A stretch of DNA of 6,596 bases from Bacteroidales bacterium. Lineage in GTDB: Bacteria > Bacteroidota > Bacteroidia > Bacteroidales > Bacteroidaceae. A program made the position numbers and the translations under genes. The stretch spans positions 1 through 6,596 of the forward strand of contig JAUNIV010000143.1 in assembly GCA_030523385.1 (NCBI GenBank), written 5' to 3'. Shown one piece after another: positions 1-6,596 of the stretch. The notes beneath the pieces were generated by a model. The model did no database searches. It was not told the origin of the DNA and saw only the letters and a program-made list of their open reading frames with translations. Within the stretch, counting starts at the first letter, position 1; each line of letters starts with the position of its first letter.

Positions 1-704
1 CCTGATACGGCTACAGTCTTGCCCTTGATGTCGATGCCTTTGGTCTTCAGCATTTGGTTTACGAAGTACAGACCACCGAAACCTGTTGCTTCGGGACGGA
101 TCAGTGAACCACCGTATTCCAAACCTTTACCTGTGAAAGTACCGGTAAATTCGCGGGTCAGCTTCTTGTACATGCCGAACATGTAACCTACTTCACGGCC
201 ACCTACGCCTATATCACCGGCAGGAACGTCCATATCCGGACCTACATGGCGCCACAATTCCAGCATGAATGATTGGCAGAAACGCATTACTTCTGCATCG
301 CTCTTACCGCGCGGAGAGAAATCAGAACCACCCTTACCGCCACCCATAGGCAATGTGGTAAGTGCATTCTTGAATGTCTGTTCGAATCCCAAGAACTTCA
401 GGATACTCAAGTTAACGGAAGCATGGAAACGGATACCGCCTTTGTACGGGCCAATGGCATTGTTGAACTGAACGCGGTAACCCAAGTTTACCTGCACTTT
501 GCCTTTGTCATCTACCCAGGGCACTTTGAATGTAAAGATGCGATCGGGTTCAACCAGTCTTTCGATCAGGGATGCCTTTTCGAATTCAGGATGCTGGTTA
601 TAAATATCTTCAATAGAAAGCAGGACTTCTCTTACAGCCTGCAAGTACTCTGATTCGCCAGGGTGCTTAGCCTCCAAGGAGGACATGATTTGATTAATAT
701 CCAT
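1..704 (-). CDS. gdhA: NADP-type glutamate dehydrogenase, N-terminal 235 residues (partial)
   Basis: Reversible reductive amination of 2-oxoglutarate with ammonia to glutamate; a cytosolic hexamer linking carbon and nitrogen metabolism. The minus-strand reading begins MDINQIMSSLEAKHPGESEY and stays open to the window edge, covering roughly the first half of a family usually near 445 residues. Family motifs are clear: PYKGGIRFH with substrate-binding Lys88, PMGGGKGGSDF with catalytic-type Lys124, and VPAGDIGVGGRE with Asp164. These sit one residue before the known Clostridium symbiosum positions 89, 125 and 165. The last visible stretch, GKTVAVSG, is the first strand of the nucleotide-binding Rossmann fold; the rest lies off the window. 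Start ATG (702-704) follows an AT-rich leader with no Shine-Dalgarno, as is usual in Bacteroides. The gene is divergent from the one at 938. Preference for NADP over NAD is inferred from overall family resemblance, since the deciding residues are outside the window. Confidence 0.96.
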   Translation of the reverse strand, partial: MDINQIMSSLEAKHPGESEYLQAVREVLLSIEDIYNQHPEFEKASLIERLVEPDRIFTFKVPWVDDKGKVQVNLGYRVQFNNAIGPYKGGIRFHASVNLSILKFLGFEQTFKNALTTLPMGGGKGGSDFSPRGKSDAEVMRFCQSFMLELWRHVGPDMDVPAGDIGVGGREVGYMFGMYKKLTREFTGTFTGKGLEYGGSLIRPEATGFGGLYFVNQMLKTKGIDIKGKTVAVS

Positions 705-752
705 AATTATTATTAATTTAAGGTTCTGGCAAAATGAAAACTAAATCTGCTG

Positions 753-782
753 CAAAGGTATGGTTTTTGATAGACTGGCAAA
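753..782 (-). promoter_or_regulatory. Bacteroides-type promoter for gdhA
   Basis: Read on the minus strand, TTTG (779-782) is followed after 18 bases by TACCTTTG (753-760). This matches the Bacteroides primary-sigma consensus of TTTG at -33 and TAnnTTTG at -7. It predicts a transcript start near 746 and a leader of about 40 bases before the gdhA ATG. The same 18-base spacing occurs in the promoter at 3926-3955. Confidence 0.72.
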
Positions 783-826
783 ATATTTTCGGTGAAATTT
801 TGATTAAAATGTGATAAAAAGTTATT

Positions 827-842
827 TGACATGAATTTGTCA
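827..842. promoter_or_regulatory. Palindrome TGACA-N6-TGTCA, candidate operator
   Basis: A perfect 5-base inverted repeat (TGACA and TGTCA) with a 6-base AT-rich spacer lies in the divergent intergenic region. It is about 80 bases upstream of the predicted gdhA transcript start and about 95 bases upstream of the start codon at 938. The size and symmetry resemble a site for a dimeric regulator, but arms this short can arise by chance in AT-rich DNA. No regulator is assigned. Confidence 0.25.
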
Positions 843-875
843 TTATACCCAAAAGCTCTTTTTTTTGTGGAATAA

Positions 876-908
876 GTTGCATAAAAGAAGAATATTAACG
901 TATTTTGC
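876..908 (+). promoter_or_regulatory. Possible weak promoter for the two-receiver/ATP-grasp gene
   Basis: GTTG (876-879) and TATTTTGC (901-908), 21 bases apart, are imperfect matches to the Bacteroides -33 TTTG and -7 TAnnTTTG elements. If used, the transcript would begin near 914-916 and give a leader of about 22 bases before the ATG at 938. An overlapping alternative is TACATTTTTG at 912-921. No perfect -7 element exists on this strand between 783 and 937, so this is only the best available candidate. Confidence 0.28.
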
Positions 909-937
909 TGCTACATTTTTGCATAAATCTAATAACT

Positions 938-3895
938 ATGCTCAGTAAGTTAAAATTAAATCAGTTATATTTCAAGGACACATCGTTTGTGAATCTGATG
1001 ACCAAACGCATATTCAATGTCCTTTTGGTGGCCAATCCCTACGATGCCTTCATGCTGGAAGACGACGGGCGCATTGATGAAAAGATATTCAATGAGTATA
1101 TGAATCTCAGCCTTCGCTATCCGCCCCGTTTCACGCAGGTATCTACCGAGGCCGAGGCATGGAAGCAACTGGAGAATACCACTTTTGACCTGGTGATTGT
1201 CATGCCGGGTTCGGACAACAGCGATACTTTCGACATTGCCCGCACCATCAAAGAGCATTATCCGCAGATACCGCTCATCGTGCTGACTCCCTTCTCACAC
1301 GGCATTACCGCCCGCATGGAACACGAAGACCTGAGCATCTTTGAATATGTGTTCTGCTGGTTGGGCAATACCGACCTGTTGGTTTCCATCATCAAACTGA
1401 TGGAGGACAAGATGAATCTGGATCACGACATCCGTGAAGTGGGCGTGCAGATGATATTGCTGGTAGAAGATTCCATCCGTTTCTATTCTTCCGTGTTGCC
1501 CAATCTCTATAAGTTCGTGCTTCAGCAGAGCCAGGAGTTTGCTACCGAAGCATTGAATGCCCACCAGCGTACCTTGCGCATGAGAGGACGTCCTAAGATT
1601 GTGTTGGCGCGCAGTTACGAAGAGGCGATGGACCTATATAATAAGTATGAGAAGAATGTGTTGGGAGTGATAACGGACGCCCGCTATCCGCGTGGCGGGG
1701 CAGTTGACCCGGTGGCAGGCATCAAGCTCTTGTCCGAAATCCGTGCGCGCGATCCTTTCATCCCTCTCATCCTCCAGTCGGCCGAAGTAAATAATAAGGT
1801 GTATGCCGCCCGCTATGGTGCCAGCTTCGTAGATAAGAATTCCAAGAAGATGAATATCGACCTGCGCGAGATTGTGCGTGCCGACTTCGGTTTCGGCGAT
1901 TTTATATTCCGCAATCCCGATACGCTGGAAGAAGTGGCGCGTGTGCGAAATCTGAAAGAGTTGCAGAACATCATCTTTGCCATCCCCAAGGAATCGTTGC
2001 TTTATCACATCACCCGCAACCACGTGTCGCGTTGGCTCTATTCGCGTGCCATGTTTCCGCCTGCCGAGTTCCTGAAACAAATCACGTGGGAATCCTTACA
2101 GGATGTGGATGCCCACCGCCGTGTCATCTTCGAGGCTATCGTGAAATACCGTAAGATGAAGAACCAGGGCGTCGTGGCCGTATTCCAACGTGACCGTTTC
2201 GACCGTTACTCCAACTTTGCCCGCATCGGCGAAGGGTCGTTGGGAGGAAAAGGACGCGGACTGGCCTTTATAGATAATATGGTAAAGCGTCATATCGAAT
2301 TCGATGAGTTTGAGAATGCTTCTGTAGTCATCCCCAAGACGGTGGTGCTTTGTACTGACATCTTCGATGAGTTCATGGACACCAACTGCCTCTATCAGGT
2401 GGCACTGAGCGATGCCGATGACGAAACCATATTGAAAGCCTTCCTGCGTGCCAAACTGCCCGACAGGTTGGTCGAAGACTTCTTCGCTTTCTTCGAAGTA
2501 GTGAAGTCGCCCATCGCCATCCGTTCGTCCAGTTTGCTGGAAGATTCCCATTACCAGCCCTTTGCCGGTATCTATTCCACCTACATGATTCCTTATTTGG
2601 ACGACAAGTACGAGATGCTCCGCATGCTGAGCGATGCTATCAAGGGAGTTTATGCTTCGGTATATTATAAGGATAGCAAGGCCTACATGCAGGCCACCAG
2701 CAATGTGATAGACCAGGAAAAGATGGCCGTCATCTTGCAGGAAGTGGTCGGTACGCAGTATGGCGACCGTTTCTATCCGTCCATATCCGGTGTGGCACGC
2801 TCCATCAACTATTATCCCATAGGAGATGAAAAGGCAGAAGAAGGAACCGTAAGCCTTGCCTTAGGATTAGGTAAGTATATCGTAGATGGCGGACTGACCT
2901 TGCGCGTTTGCCCCTACCATCCTGCGCAGGTGCTCCAGACCAGTGAGGTGGAAATAGCTTTGCGCGAAACGCAGACCCGCTTTTATGCCCTTGACCTGAA
3001 GAACACGGGTGCCAACTTCTCTTTGGACGACGGATTCAATCTGCTCAAGCTGCCCGTGAAGGAAGCCGAAAACGATGGAGCCTTGCAGTTCATTGCTTCC
3101 ACATACGATCCCTACGACATGGTGATACGCGACGGTATCTATCCGGGCGGACGTAAACTGATTACCTTTGCCAATGTGCTCCAGCACGATGCTTTCCCGT
3201 TGCCGCGCATACTCCAGTTGGCACAGGAATACGGACAGAGTGAGATGCGCCGTCCGGTCGAAATAGAGTTTGCCGTGACACTGAATCCGCAGAAGAAGAA
3301 CGGCACGTTCTATCTGCTCCAGATTCGTCCGATGGTGGATGTCAAGGCCGACTTGTCCGAGGACCTTACATTGATAAAGGACGAAGACCTTGTGCTGAAG
3401 AGCTACAACTCATTGGGTCATGGCATAATGGAAGACATCCACGACATTGTGTATGTGAAGACCGATGGCTACACGGCATCAAACAACCAGCTCATCGCTT
3501 ACGAGATAGAGAAGCTGAACCGCAAATTCCTGGACGAAGACAAACATTATGTATTGGTAGGTCCCGGACGATGGGGAAGCAGCGACACATGGTTGGGCAT
3601 TCCGGTGAAGTGGCCGCACATTTCGGCTGCCCGTGTCATTGTGGAAGCCGGACTTACCAACTATCGGGTAGATCCCAGCCAAGGCACTCACTTCTTCCAG
3701 AACCTGACTTCGTTTGGGGTAGGCTATTTCACCATCAATGCCTACATGAACGATGGCATCTACGACCAGGCGTGGCTCAACTCGCTTCCGGCAGTAGAAG
3801 AAACCAAGTTCCTGCGCCGGGTACACTTCGACAAGCCTTTGGTGGTGAAGATGGATGGAAGGAAAAAGATAGGTGTTGTCTTGCGGCCTGAATAA
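938..3895 (+). CDS. Two-receiver / PPDK-N-type ATP-grasp protein, PEP-synthase-like (985 aa)
   Basis: Probably a soluble signalling or phosphotransfer protein; substrate unknown. Residues about 25-155 look like a degenerate receiver: the acidic pair is replaced at 32-33 (AN), the phosphoacceptor position is Met89 (DLVIVMP), and the usual lysine is absent. Residues about 171-315 form a second receiver with the full set: Glu177/Asp178, Asp247 (VITDARYP), Ser281 and Lys300. Residues about 425-800 match the ATP-grasp domain of PEP synthase and pyruvate phosphate dikinase: GEGSLGGKGRGL (431-442), RSSSLLEDS (529-537), GLGKYIVDGG (643-652) and LLQIRPM (793-799). Residues about 825-935 form a conserved C-terminal domain with GPGRWGSSD (875-883) and DPSQGTHFF (912-920). 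The swivelling phosphohistidine domain and the PEP/pyruvate barrel are missing, so a PEP synthase reaction is unlikely. ATG at 938 is preferred over an in-frame TTG at 905, which overlaps the likely promoter. The gene is divergent from gdhA. Confidence 0.9.
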   Translation: MLSKLKLNQLYFKDTSFVNLMTKRIFNVLLVANPYDAFMLEDDGRIDEKIFNEYMNLSLRYPPRFTQVSTEAEAWKQLENTTFDLVIVMPGSDNSDTFDIARTIKEHYPQIPLIVLTPFSHGITARMEHEDLSIFEYVFCWLGNTDLLVSIIKLMEDKMNLDHDIREVGVQMILLVEDSIRFYSSVLPNLYKFVLQQSQEFATEALNAHQRTLRMRGRPKIVLARSYEEAMDLYNKYEKNVLGVITDARYPRGGAVDPVAGIKLLSEIRARDPFIPLILQSAEVNNKVYAARYGASFVDKNSKKMNIDLREIVRADFGFGDFIFRNPDTLEEVARVRNLKELQNIIFAIPKESLLYHITRNHVSRWLYSRAMFPPAEFLKQITWESLQDVDAHRRVIFEAIVKYRKMKNQGVVAVFQRDRFDRYSNFARIGEGSLGGKGRGLAFIDNMVKRHIEFDEFENASVVIPKTVVLCTDIFDEFMDTNCLYQVALSDADDETILKAFLRAKLPDRLVEDFFAFFEVVKSPIAIRSSSLLEDSHYQPFAGIYSTYMIPYLDDKYEMLRMLSDAIKGVYASVYYKDSKAYMQATSNVIDQEKMAVILQEVVGTQYGDRFYPSISGVARSINYYPIGDEKAEEGTVSLALGLGKYIVDGGLTLRVCPYHPAQVLQTSEVEIALRETQTRFYALDLKNTGANFSLDDGFNLLKLPVKEAENDGALQFIASTYDPYDMVIRDGIYPGGRKLITFANVLQHDAFPLPRILQLAQEYGQSEMRRPVEIEFAVTLNPQKKNGTFYLLQIRPMVDVKADLSEDLTLIKDEDLVLKSYNSLGHGIMEDIHDIVYVKTDGYTASNNQLIAYEIEKLNRKFLDEDKHYVLVGPGRWGSSDTWLGIPVKWPHISAARVIVEAGLTNYRVDPSQGTHFFQNLTSFGVGYFTINAYMNDGIYDQAWLNSLPAVEETKFLRRVHFDKPLVVKMDGRKKIGVVLRPE

Positions 3896-3911
3896 GGCAG
3901 GGTATTTTTTT
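3886..3911 (+). terminator. Weak terminator-like hairpin at the end of the two-receiver gene
   Basis: GCCT (3886-3889), loop GAATA and AGGC (3895-3898) straddle the stop codon, and a run of seven T follows at 3905-3911. The stem is only four base pairs and lies six bases before the T-run, so it is a poor intrinsic terminator. It is listed because it is the only candidate before the next promoter. Confidence 0.2.
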
Positions 3912-3925
3912 ATTAGGAGATGTTC

Positions 3926-3955
3926 TTTGCTTTTCAGAAGAAATATTTATATTTG
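3926..3955 (+). promoter_or_regulatory. Bacteroides-type promoter for the ATPase-nuclease gene
   Basis: TTTG (3926-3929), an 18-base spacer and TATATTTG (3948-3955) match both Bacteroides promoter elements perfectly. The predicted start near 3962 gives a leader of about 24 bases, A-rich and without a Shine-Dalgarno, before the ATG at 3986. The gene is therefore probably transcribed independently of the upstream one. Confidence 0.75.
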
Positions 3956-3985
3956 TTCCCTCGTGGAAAATAAAGAAACAGACAG

Positions 3986-5599
3986 ATGAAGCAGGTAGCC
4001 AAGTTTTTCAATACAGCCGGCCCCATTCAGCCGGACTTACATTACAATGTTGATCCGTTGAAACGCATTGATTTGGAAGAAATAGAATTGTTGATCGATC
4101 AGCGAAAATATTTTGTCCTTCATGCTCCACGACAGACAGGTAAGACAACCTGTCTGCTGGCTTTGCGTGATTATCTGAATGCTCGCGGTGAGTTTATAGC
4201 AGTCTATGCCAATATAGAAGCAGGGCAGGCAGCACGCAATGATGTGGAGCGGGTGGTGAGATCTACGGTGTCGGCTATTGCTAATCGTACGGATATGCTG
4301 CTGGATAATGATTTGGCTACTCGTATTGTAAGGAACTTGACGGAACAAGGTGTGGGAGGTGATTCTTTGCTGACCAATTTCCTTCGTACACTTAGTGAAA
4401 GTCTTCCTCTTCCTTTGGTCTTGTTTTTAGATGAAATAGATTCTTTGGTGGGGGATGGATTGGTTAGCGTGCTCCGTCAGGTACGTGCCGGATATGATCA
4501 GCGTCCGGCTCGTTTCCCACAGACCATCATACTTTGCGGAGTGCGTGATGTGCGTGATTACCGCATTGTACTCTCCAATCAAGACATTGTGACCGGTGGT
4601 TCTGCTTTTAATATCAAAGCCGAATCGCTTCGTTTGGGTAATTTGACCCGCGATGAGATTCATGACCTGTATATGCAGCATACGGAAGCTACCGGACAGG
4701 AGTTTGACCCCGGTTGCTTTCCGCTTATCTGGACAGCAACCGAAGGACAGCCTTGGCTGGTCAATGCGTTGGGCTATGAGGTGACCATGAAGATGCGCGA
4801 AAACCGTGACCGCAGTGTCCGCATCATTCCCGAGATGATTTATCGTGCTCAGGAGCAAATCATTTACCGGCGCGATACCCACATAGATATATTGATAGAC
4901 AAATTGCGTGAAGACCGTGTCCGCCGTGTCATCGGTCCTATGTTGGCGAGTGAAACAGATGCAGACGAAAGTTTGATGCCGCAGGACGATGTACAGTATG
5001 TGGCCGATTTGGGCCTTATCACTTTGGATAAGCCTCGTCGCATTGCCAATGCCATTTATAGGGAAATCATTCCCCGTGAACTTACTTGGACTACTCAGAG
5101 CGGATTGGTTCAGCAGCCGGAATGGTATTTTAATCCGGATGGCTCCATTTGTATGGAAAAGTTGTTGCTGGATTTCCAGCAGTTCTTCCGTCAGAATGCA
5201 GATGCTTGGATAGAACGTTTTGATTATAAAGAAAGTGCCCCCCAATTGCTCTTACAGGCTTTTCTTCAGTGGGTTATTGATGTCGGTGGATATATAGACC
5301 GCGAGTATGGTTTAGGGCGCGGGCGTACCGACCTGCTCATAACCAAACCTCTTACTCCGCGTTATGGCGGTCCTTTCCAACGCATCGTGCTCGAATTGAA
5401 AATATTGCGTGGCAGTATTGAGCCTACCATACAAAAAGGTTTGGAGCAGACTGCCCGTTATATGGACAAATGCGGAGGCTTCATCAATGAAGGACATTTT
5501 ATACTGTTCGACCGCACGCCCGGAAAGGCATGGGAAGAAAAGATATGGCACCGTATCGAGCATTATGGTGGAAAGCAAATCGGAGTATGGGGAATGTAA
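3986..5599 (+). CDS. AAA-type ATPase with C-terminal PD-(D/E)XK nuclease-like domain (537 aa)
   Basis: Predicted cytosolic ATP-binding protein with a nuclease-like tail; its biological role is not known to me. Residues about 1-290 form an AAA-type P-loop domain with Walker A APRQTGKTT (47-55, Lys53) and Walker B LVLFLDEID (Asp149/Glu150). A GVRDVRDYR stretch near 185-193 could supply a sensor or finger arginine. Residues about 309-365 look like a winged helix, ending in YVADLGLI and RIANAIYREIIPREL, a signature common in this ATPase family. Residues about 385-530 carry a PD-(D/E)XK pattern: GRTDLLI (Asp449), VLELK (Glu470, Lys472) and a RecB-like QxxxY (Gln488, Tyr492), so the apparent active site is complete. 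No signal peptide or membrane segment is seen. The gene has its own promoter 90 bases after the previous gene and converges on the AraC-type gene with three bases between stops. Related ATPase-nuclease fusions are common in Bacteroides. A defence or mobile-element role is possible but unsupported by the neighbours. Confidence 0.88.
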   Translation: MKQVAKFFNTAGPIQPDLHYNVDPLKRIDLEEIELLIDQRKYFVLHAPRQTGKTTCLLALRDYLNARGEFIAVYANIEAGQAARNDVERVVRSTVSAIANRTDMLLDNDLATRIVRNLTEQGVGGDSLLTNFLRTLSESLPLPLVLFLDEIDSLVGDGLVSVLRQVRAGYDQRPARFPQTIILCGVRDVRDYRIVLSNQDIVTGGSAFNIKAESLRLGNLTRDEIHDLYMQHTEATGQEFDPGCFPLIWTATEGQPWLVNALGYEVTMKMRENRDRSVRIIPEMIYRAQEQIIYRRDTHIDILIDKLREDRVRRVIGPMLASETDADESLMPQDDVQYVADLGLITLDKPRRIANAIYREIIPRELTWTTQSGLVQQPEWYFNPDGSICMEKLLLDFQQFFRQNADAWIERFDYKESAPQLLLQAFLQWVIDVGGYIDREYGLGRGRTDLLITKPLTPRYGGPFQRIVLELKILRGSIEPTIQKGLEQTARYMDKCGGFINEGHFILFDRTPGKAWEEKIWHRIEHYGGKQIGVWGM

Positions 5600-5602
5600 T
5601 CC

Positions 5603-6463
5603 TTATCCATTACTCCGATAAGCCTGCGGACTCATCCCCACATGCCTTTTGAAATACTTGCCGAAGAAGGAAACATTGGCAAAGTGTAGCGAGTCCGAAA
5701 TCTCCTGTATGGACTGGTTGGTCAGTTTCAGTTGCGACTTGGCATCCATGATGACCATGGTGGCGATGATGTCCGTACACGTCTTGTCGGTCACCTGCTT
5801 GATGATGATGGCCAGATGAGCATGCGTGATTCCCAATTTGCGGGCATACCACTCCACGTTTCTCATTTCCCGATAGTGCTGTATCACTAAGTTGGTGAAG
5901 TTGCGGCACAACATTTCGTTCTTCGATGTAGTGTTGCTTTGTCCGGCATATTTCTGATAAAATATATATAACCCCTTGTGTGCGTCTGCATACACGTTGT
6001 CTGCTATTTCCCTTCGCATCGTTTCGTTCAGGTTTTCGAACAAACCGATCAGCAGTTGGAAATACCCCTGCATAAGCGTGGCAGCTTCTTCTTTGAGCCT
6101 GATGATGGGGCGTTCCAGCGTGAAGTAGATGGCACTGAATGCCGAAGCCGACATGTGGTGCTTTTCGCTATATTCCGAAGAAAACCCCAGCACGTAGATT
6201 TGCAGGTCACTTTCCACTTTGTCTATTTGGAATATACTGCCCGGCATTAACACCACAACCTGGTTTCTCTCCACCTTGATGTGGTTTAGGTTCAGGGTAG
6301 CTTTTATCTCTCCTCCCATACACAGCACAATGATTTCCGCCTTCAGCCGACACGGGAAGTTGGTGTACATGCTCAGCAATTCTTTGCTGATGTCCGTCCC
6401 TGCCACCCATTCTTCGGGCAAGTCTATTTGCGGAAGCTCTTTGTTGTTTATATCCTTTTCCAT
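5603..6463 (-). CDS. AraC-family transcriptional regulator (286 aa)
   Basis: Predicted DNA-binding regulator whose ligand and targets are unknown. Residues about 40-95 form a beta-rich, cupin-like sensory segment (AEIIVLCMGGEIKATL, then VVVLMPGSIFQI), followed by a helical linker near 125-200. Residues about 185-284 are the AraC/XylS DNA-binding domain: the first helix-turn-helix is near NVEWYARKLGITHAHLAIII (203-222). The second is SIQEISDSLHFANVSFFGKY (251-270), ending in the family signature FKRHVGMSPQAYR. ATG at 6461-6463 (MEKDINNKELPQ) is chosen. The frame stays open to an ATG at 6557-6559, but that extension runs through the promoter and repeat cluster and has no family resemblance. Length and layout suit a one-component regulator of this family. 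It converges on the ATPase gene with no room for a terminator between them. The regulated genes may lie beyond the right edge or elsewhere. Confidence 0.92.
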   Translation of the reverse strand: MEKDINNKELPQIDLPEEWVAGTDISKELLSMYTNFPCRLKAEIIVLCMGGEIKATLNLNHIKVERNQVVVLMPGSIFQIDKVESDLQIYVLGFSSEYSEKHHMSASAFSAIYFTLERPIIRLKEEAATLMQGYFQLLIGLFENLNETMRREIADNVYADAHKGLYIFYQKYAGQSNTTSKNEMLCRNFTNLVIQHYREMRNVEWYARKLGITHAHLAIIIKQVTDKTCTDIIATMVIMDAKSQLKLTNQSIQEISDSLHFANVSFFGKYFKRHVGMSPQAYRSNG

Positions 6464-6483
6464 AAAGCGAGTATTAGTGACTG

Positions 6484-6511
6484 CAAATCTAATAAAAAAG
6501 GTGATTCCAAT
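6484..6511 (-). promoter_or_regulatory. Promoter for the AraC-family gene, strong -7 element
   Basis: Minus-strand TAGATTTG (6484-6491) is a perfect Bacteroides -7 element. The upstream element is weak: ATTG (6508-6511) at a 16-base gap, shorter than the 18 bases seen in the two better promoters. A transcript would start near 6477, giving a leader of about 14 bases before the ATG at 6463. This start lies downstream of the longer reading frame beginning at 6559 and supports the shorter protein. Confidence 0.55.
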
Positions 6512-6525
6512 GGCTCTAAAAACGC

Positions 6526-6596
6526 ATATATCTTCGTGGCCCAACGTATATATCTTCATGCCCTCACGAAGATATATACATCAGCCCACGAAGATA
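6526..6596. repeat. Cluster of four short alternating inverted repeats
   Basis: The unit TATCTTCGTG appears four times. Two copies are in plus orientation (ATATATCTTCGTGGC at 6526-6540 and TATATATCTTCATG at 6547-6560). Two are inverted (CACGAAGATATATA at 6565-6578 and GCCCACGAAGATA at 6584-6596, cut by the edge). The inner pair forms a 14-position stem with one mismatch around a CCCT loop; the outer pair can form a second, nested stem. The cluster lies just upstream of the regulator promoter and continues past the window. It could be an operator array, a REP-like palindromic element, or a hairpin or terminator for a gene beyond the edge. Confidence 0.8.

Noticed and set aside
273..653. Plus-strand frames opposite gdhA (126 and 68 codons)
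   Set aside because: They are antisense to a clear glutamate dehydrogenase reading and show no family motifs.
851..867. AAAAG-CT-CTTTT plus T-run as a terminator between divergent genes
   Set aside because: The two-base loop is too small to fold, the stem is A/T-rich, and no transcript would be expected to end at this point on the plus strand.
905..937. Eleven-codon N-terminal extension of the two-receiver protein from a TTG start
   Set aside because: TTG starts are rare here, the segment overlaps the candidate -7 element and AT-rich leader, and an ATG at 938 opens a receiver-like N-terminus.
938..3895. Annotation as a true PEP synthase (ppsA)
   Set aside because: Only the ATP-grasp part matches; the phosphohistidine and PEP/pyruvate domains are absent.
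4427..5245. A 272-codon open frame antisense to the ATPase gene
   Set aside because: It lies wholly opposite a well-supported gene, has no recognisable domain, and reads as low-similarity shadow sequence rich in Thr, Ile and His.
3986..6463. ATPase-nuclease plus AraC-type gene as a defence island or toxin-antitoxin pair
   Set aside because: The genes are convergent with separate promoters, and no methylase, toxin, integrase or other defence gene is visible in the window.
6464..6559. Thirty-two-codon N-terminal extension of the AraC-type protein
   Set aside because: It translates the repeat cluster and the -7 promoter element; a transcript from that promoter would begin downstream of the upstream ATG.
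6526..6596. Start of a CRISPR array
   Set aside because: The repeats alternate in orientation, are only about 10-15 bases long, and are separated by 4-6 bases, unlike CRISPR repeats and spacers.

Overview
The window looks like chromosomal DNA from a Bacteroides-type organism (order Bacteroidales). The clues are the protein types, AT-rich gene starts with no clear Shine-Dalgarno, and three upstream regions carrying the Bacteroides -7 element TAnnTTTG. In two of these a TTTG -33 element sits exactly 18 bases away. The species cannot be fixed from the sequence alone.

Layout. Bases 1-704 (minus) hold the N-terminal half of a hexameric glutamate dehydrogenase (gdhA), cut by the window edge. A 233-base divergent intergenic region (705-937) holds the gdhA promoter, a small palindrome and a possible promoter for the rightward gene. 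Bases 938-3895 (plus) encode a 985-residue protein with two receiver-like domains, a PEP-synthase/PPDK-type ATP-grasp domain and a conserved C-terminal domain. It lacks the phosphohistidine and PEP/pyruvate-binding domains needed for PEP synthesis. Bases 3986-5599 (plus) encode a 537-residue protein with an AAA-type ATPase, a winged-helix-like segment and a PD-(D/E)XK nuclease-like domain, and have their own promoter. Bases 5603-6463 (minus) encode an AraC-family regulator that converges on the ATPase gene with only three bases between the stops. The right edge (6526-6596) is a cluster of four short alternating-orientation repeats, upstream of the regulator promoter and running off the window.

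How the genes relate. Each of the four genes appears to be its own transcription unit; nothing shows that they form one pathway. The most interesting items are the two-receiver/ATP-grasp protein, which is probably mis-described when called PEP synthase; the ATPase-nuclease fusion with an intact set of apparent catalytic residues; and the nested palindromic repeat cluster. I see no mobile element, tRNA, rRNA or CRISPR array.
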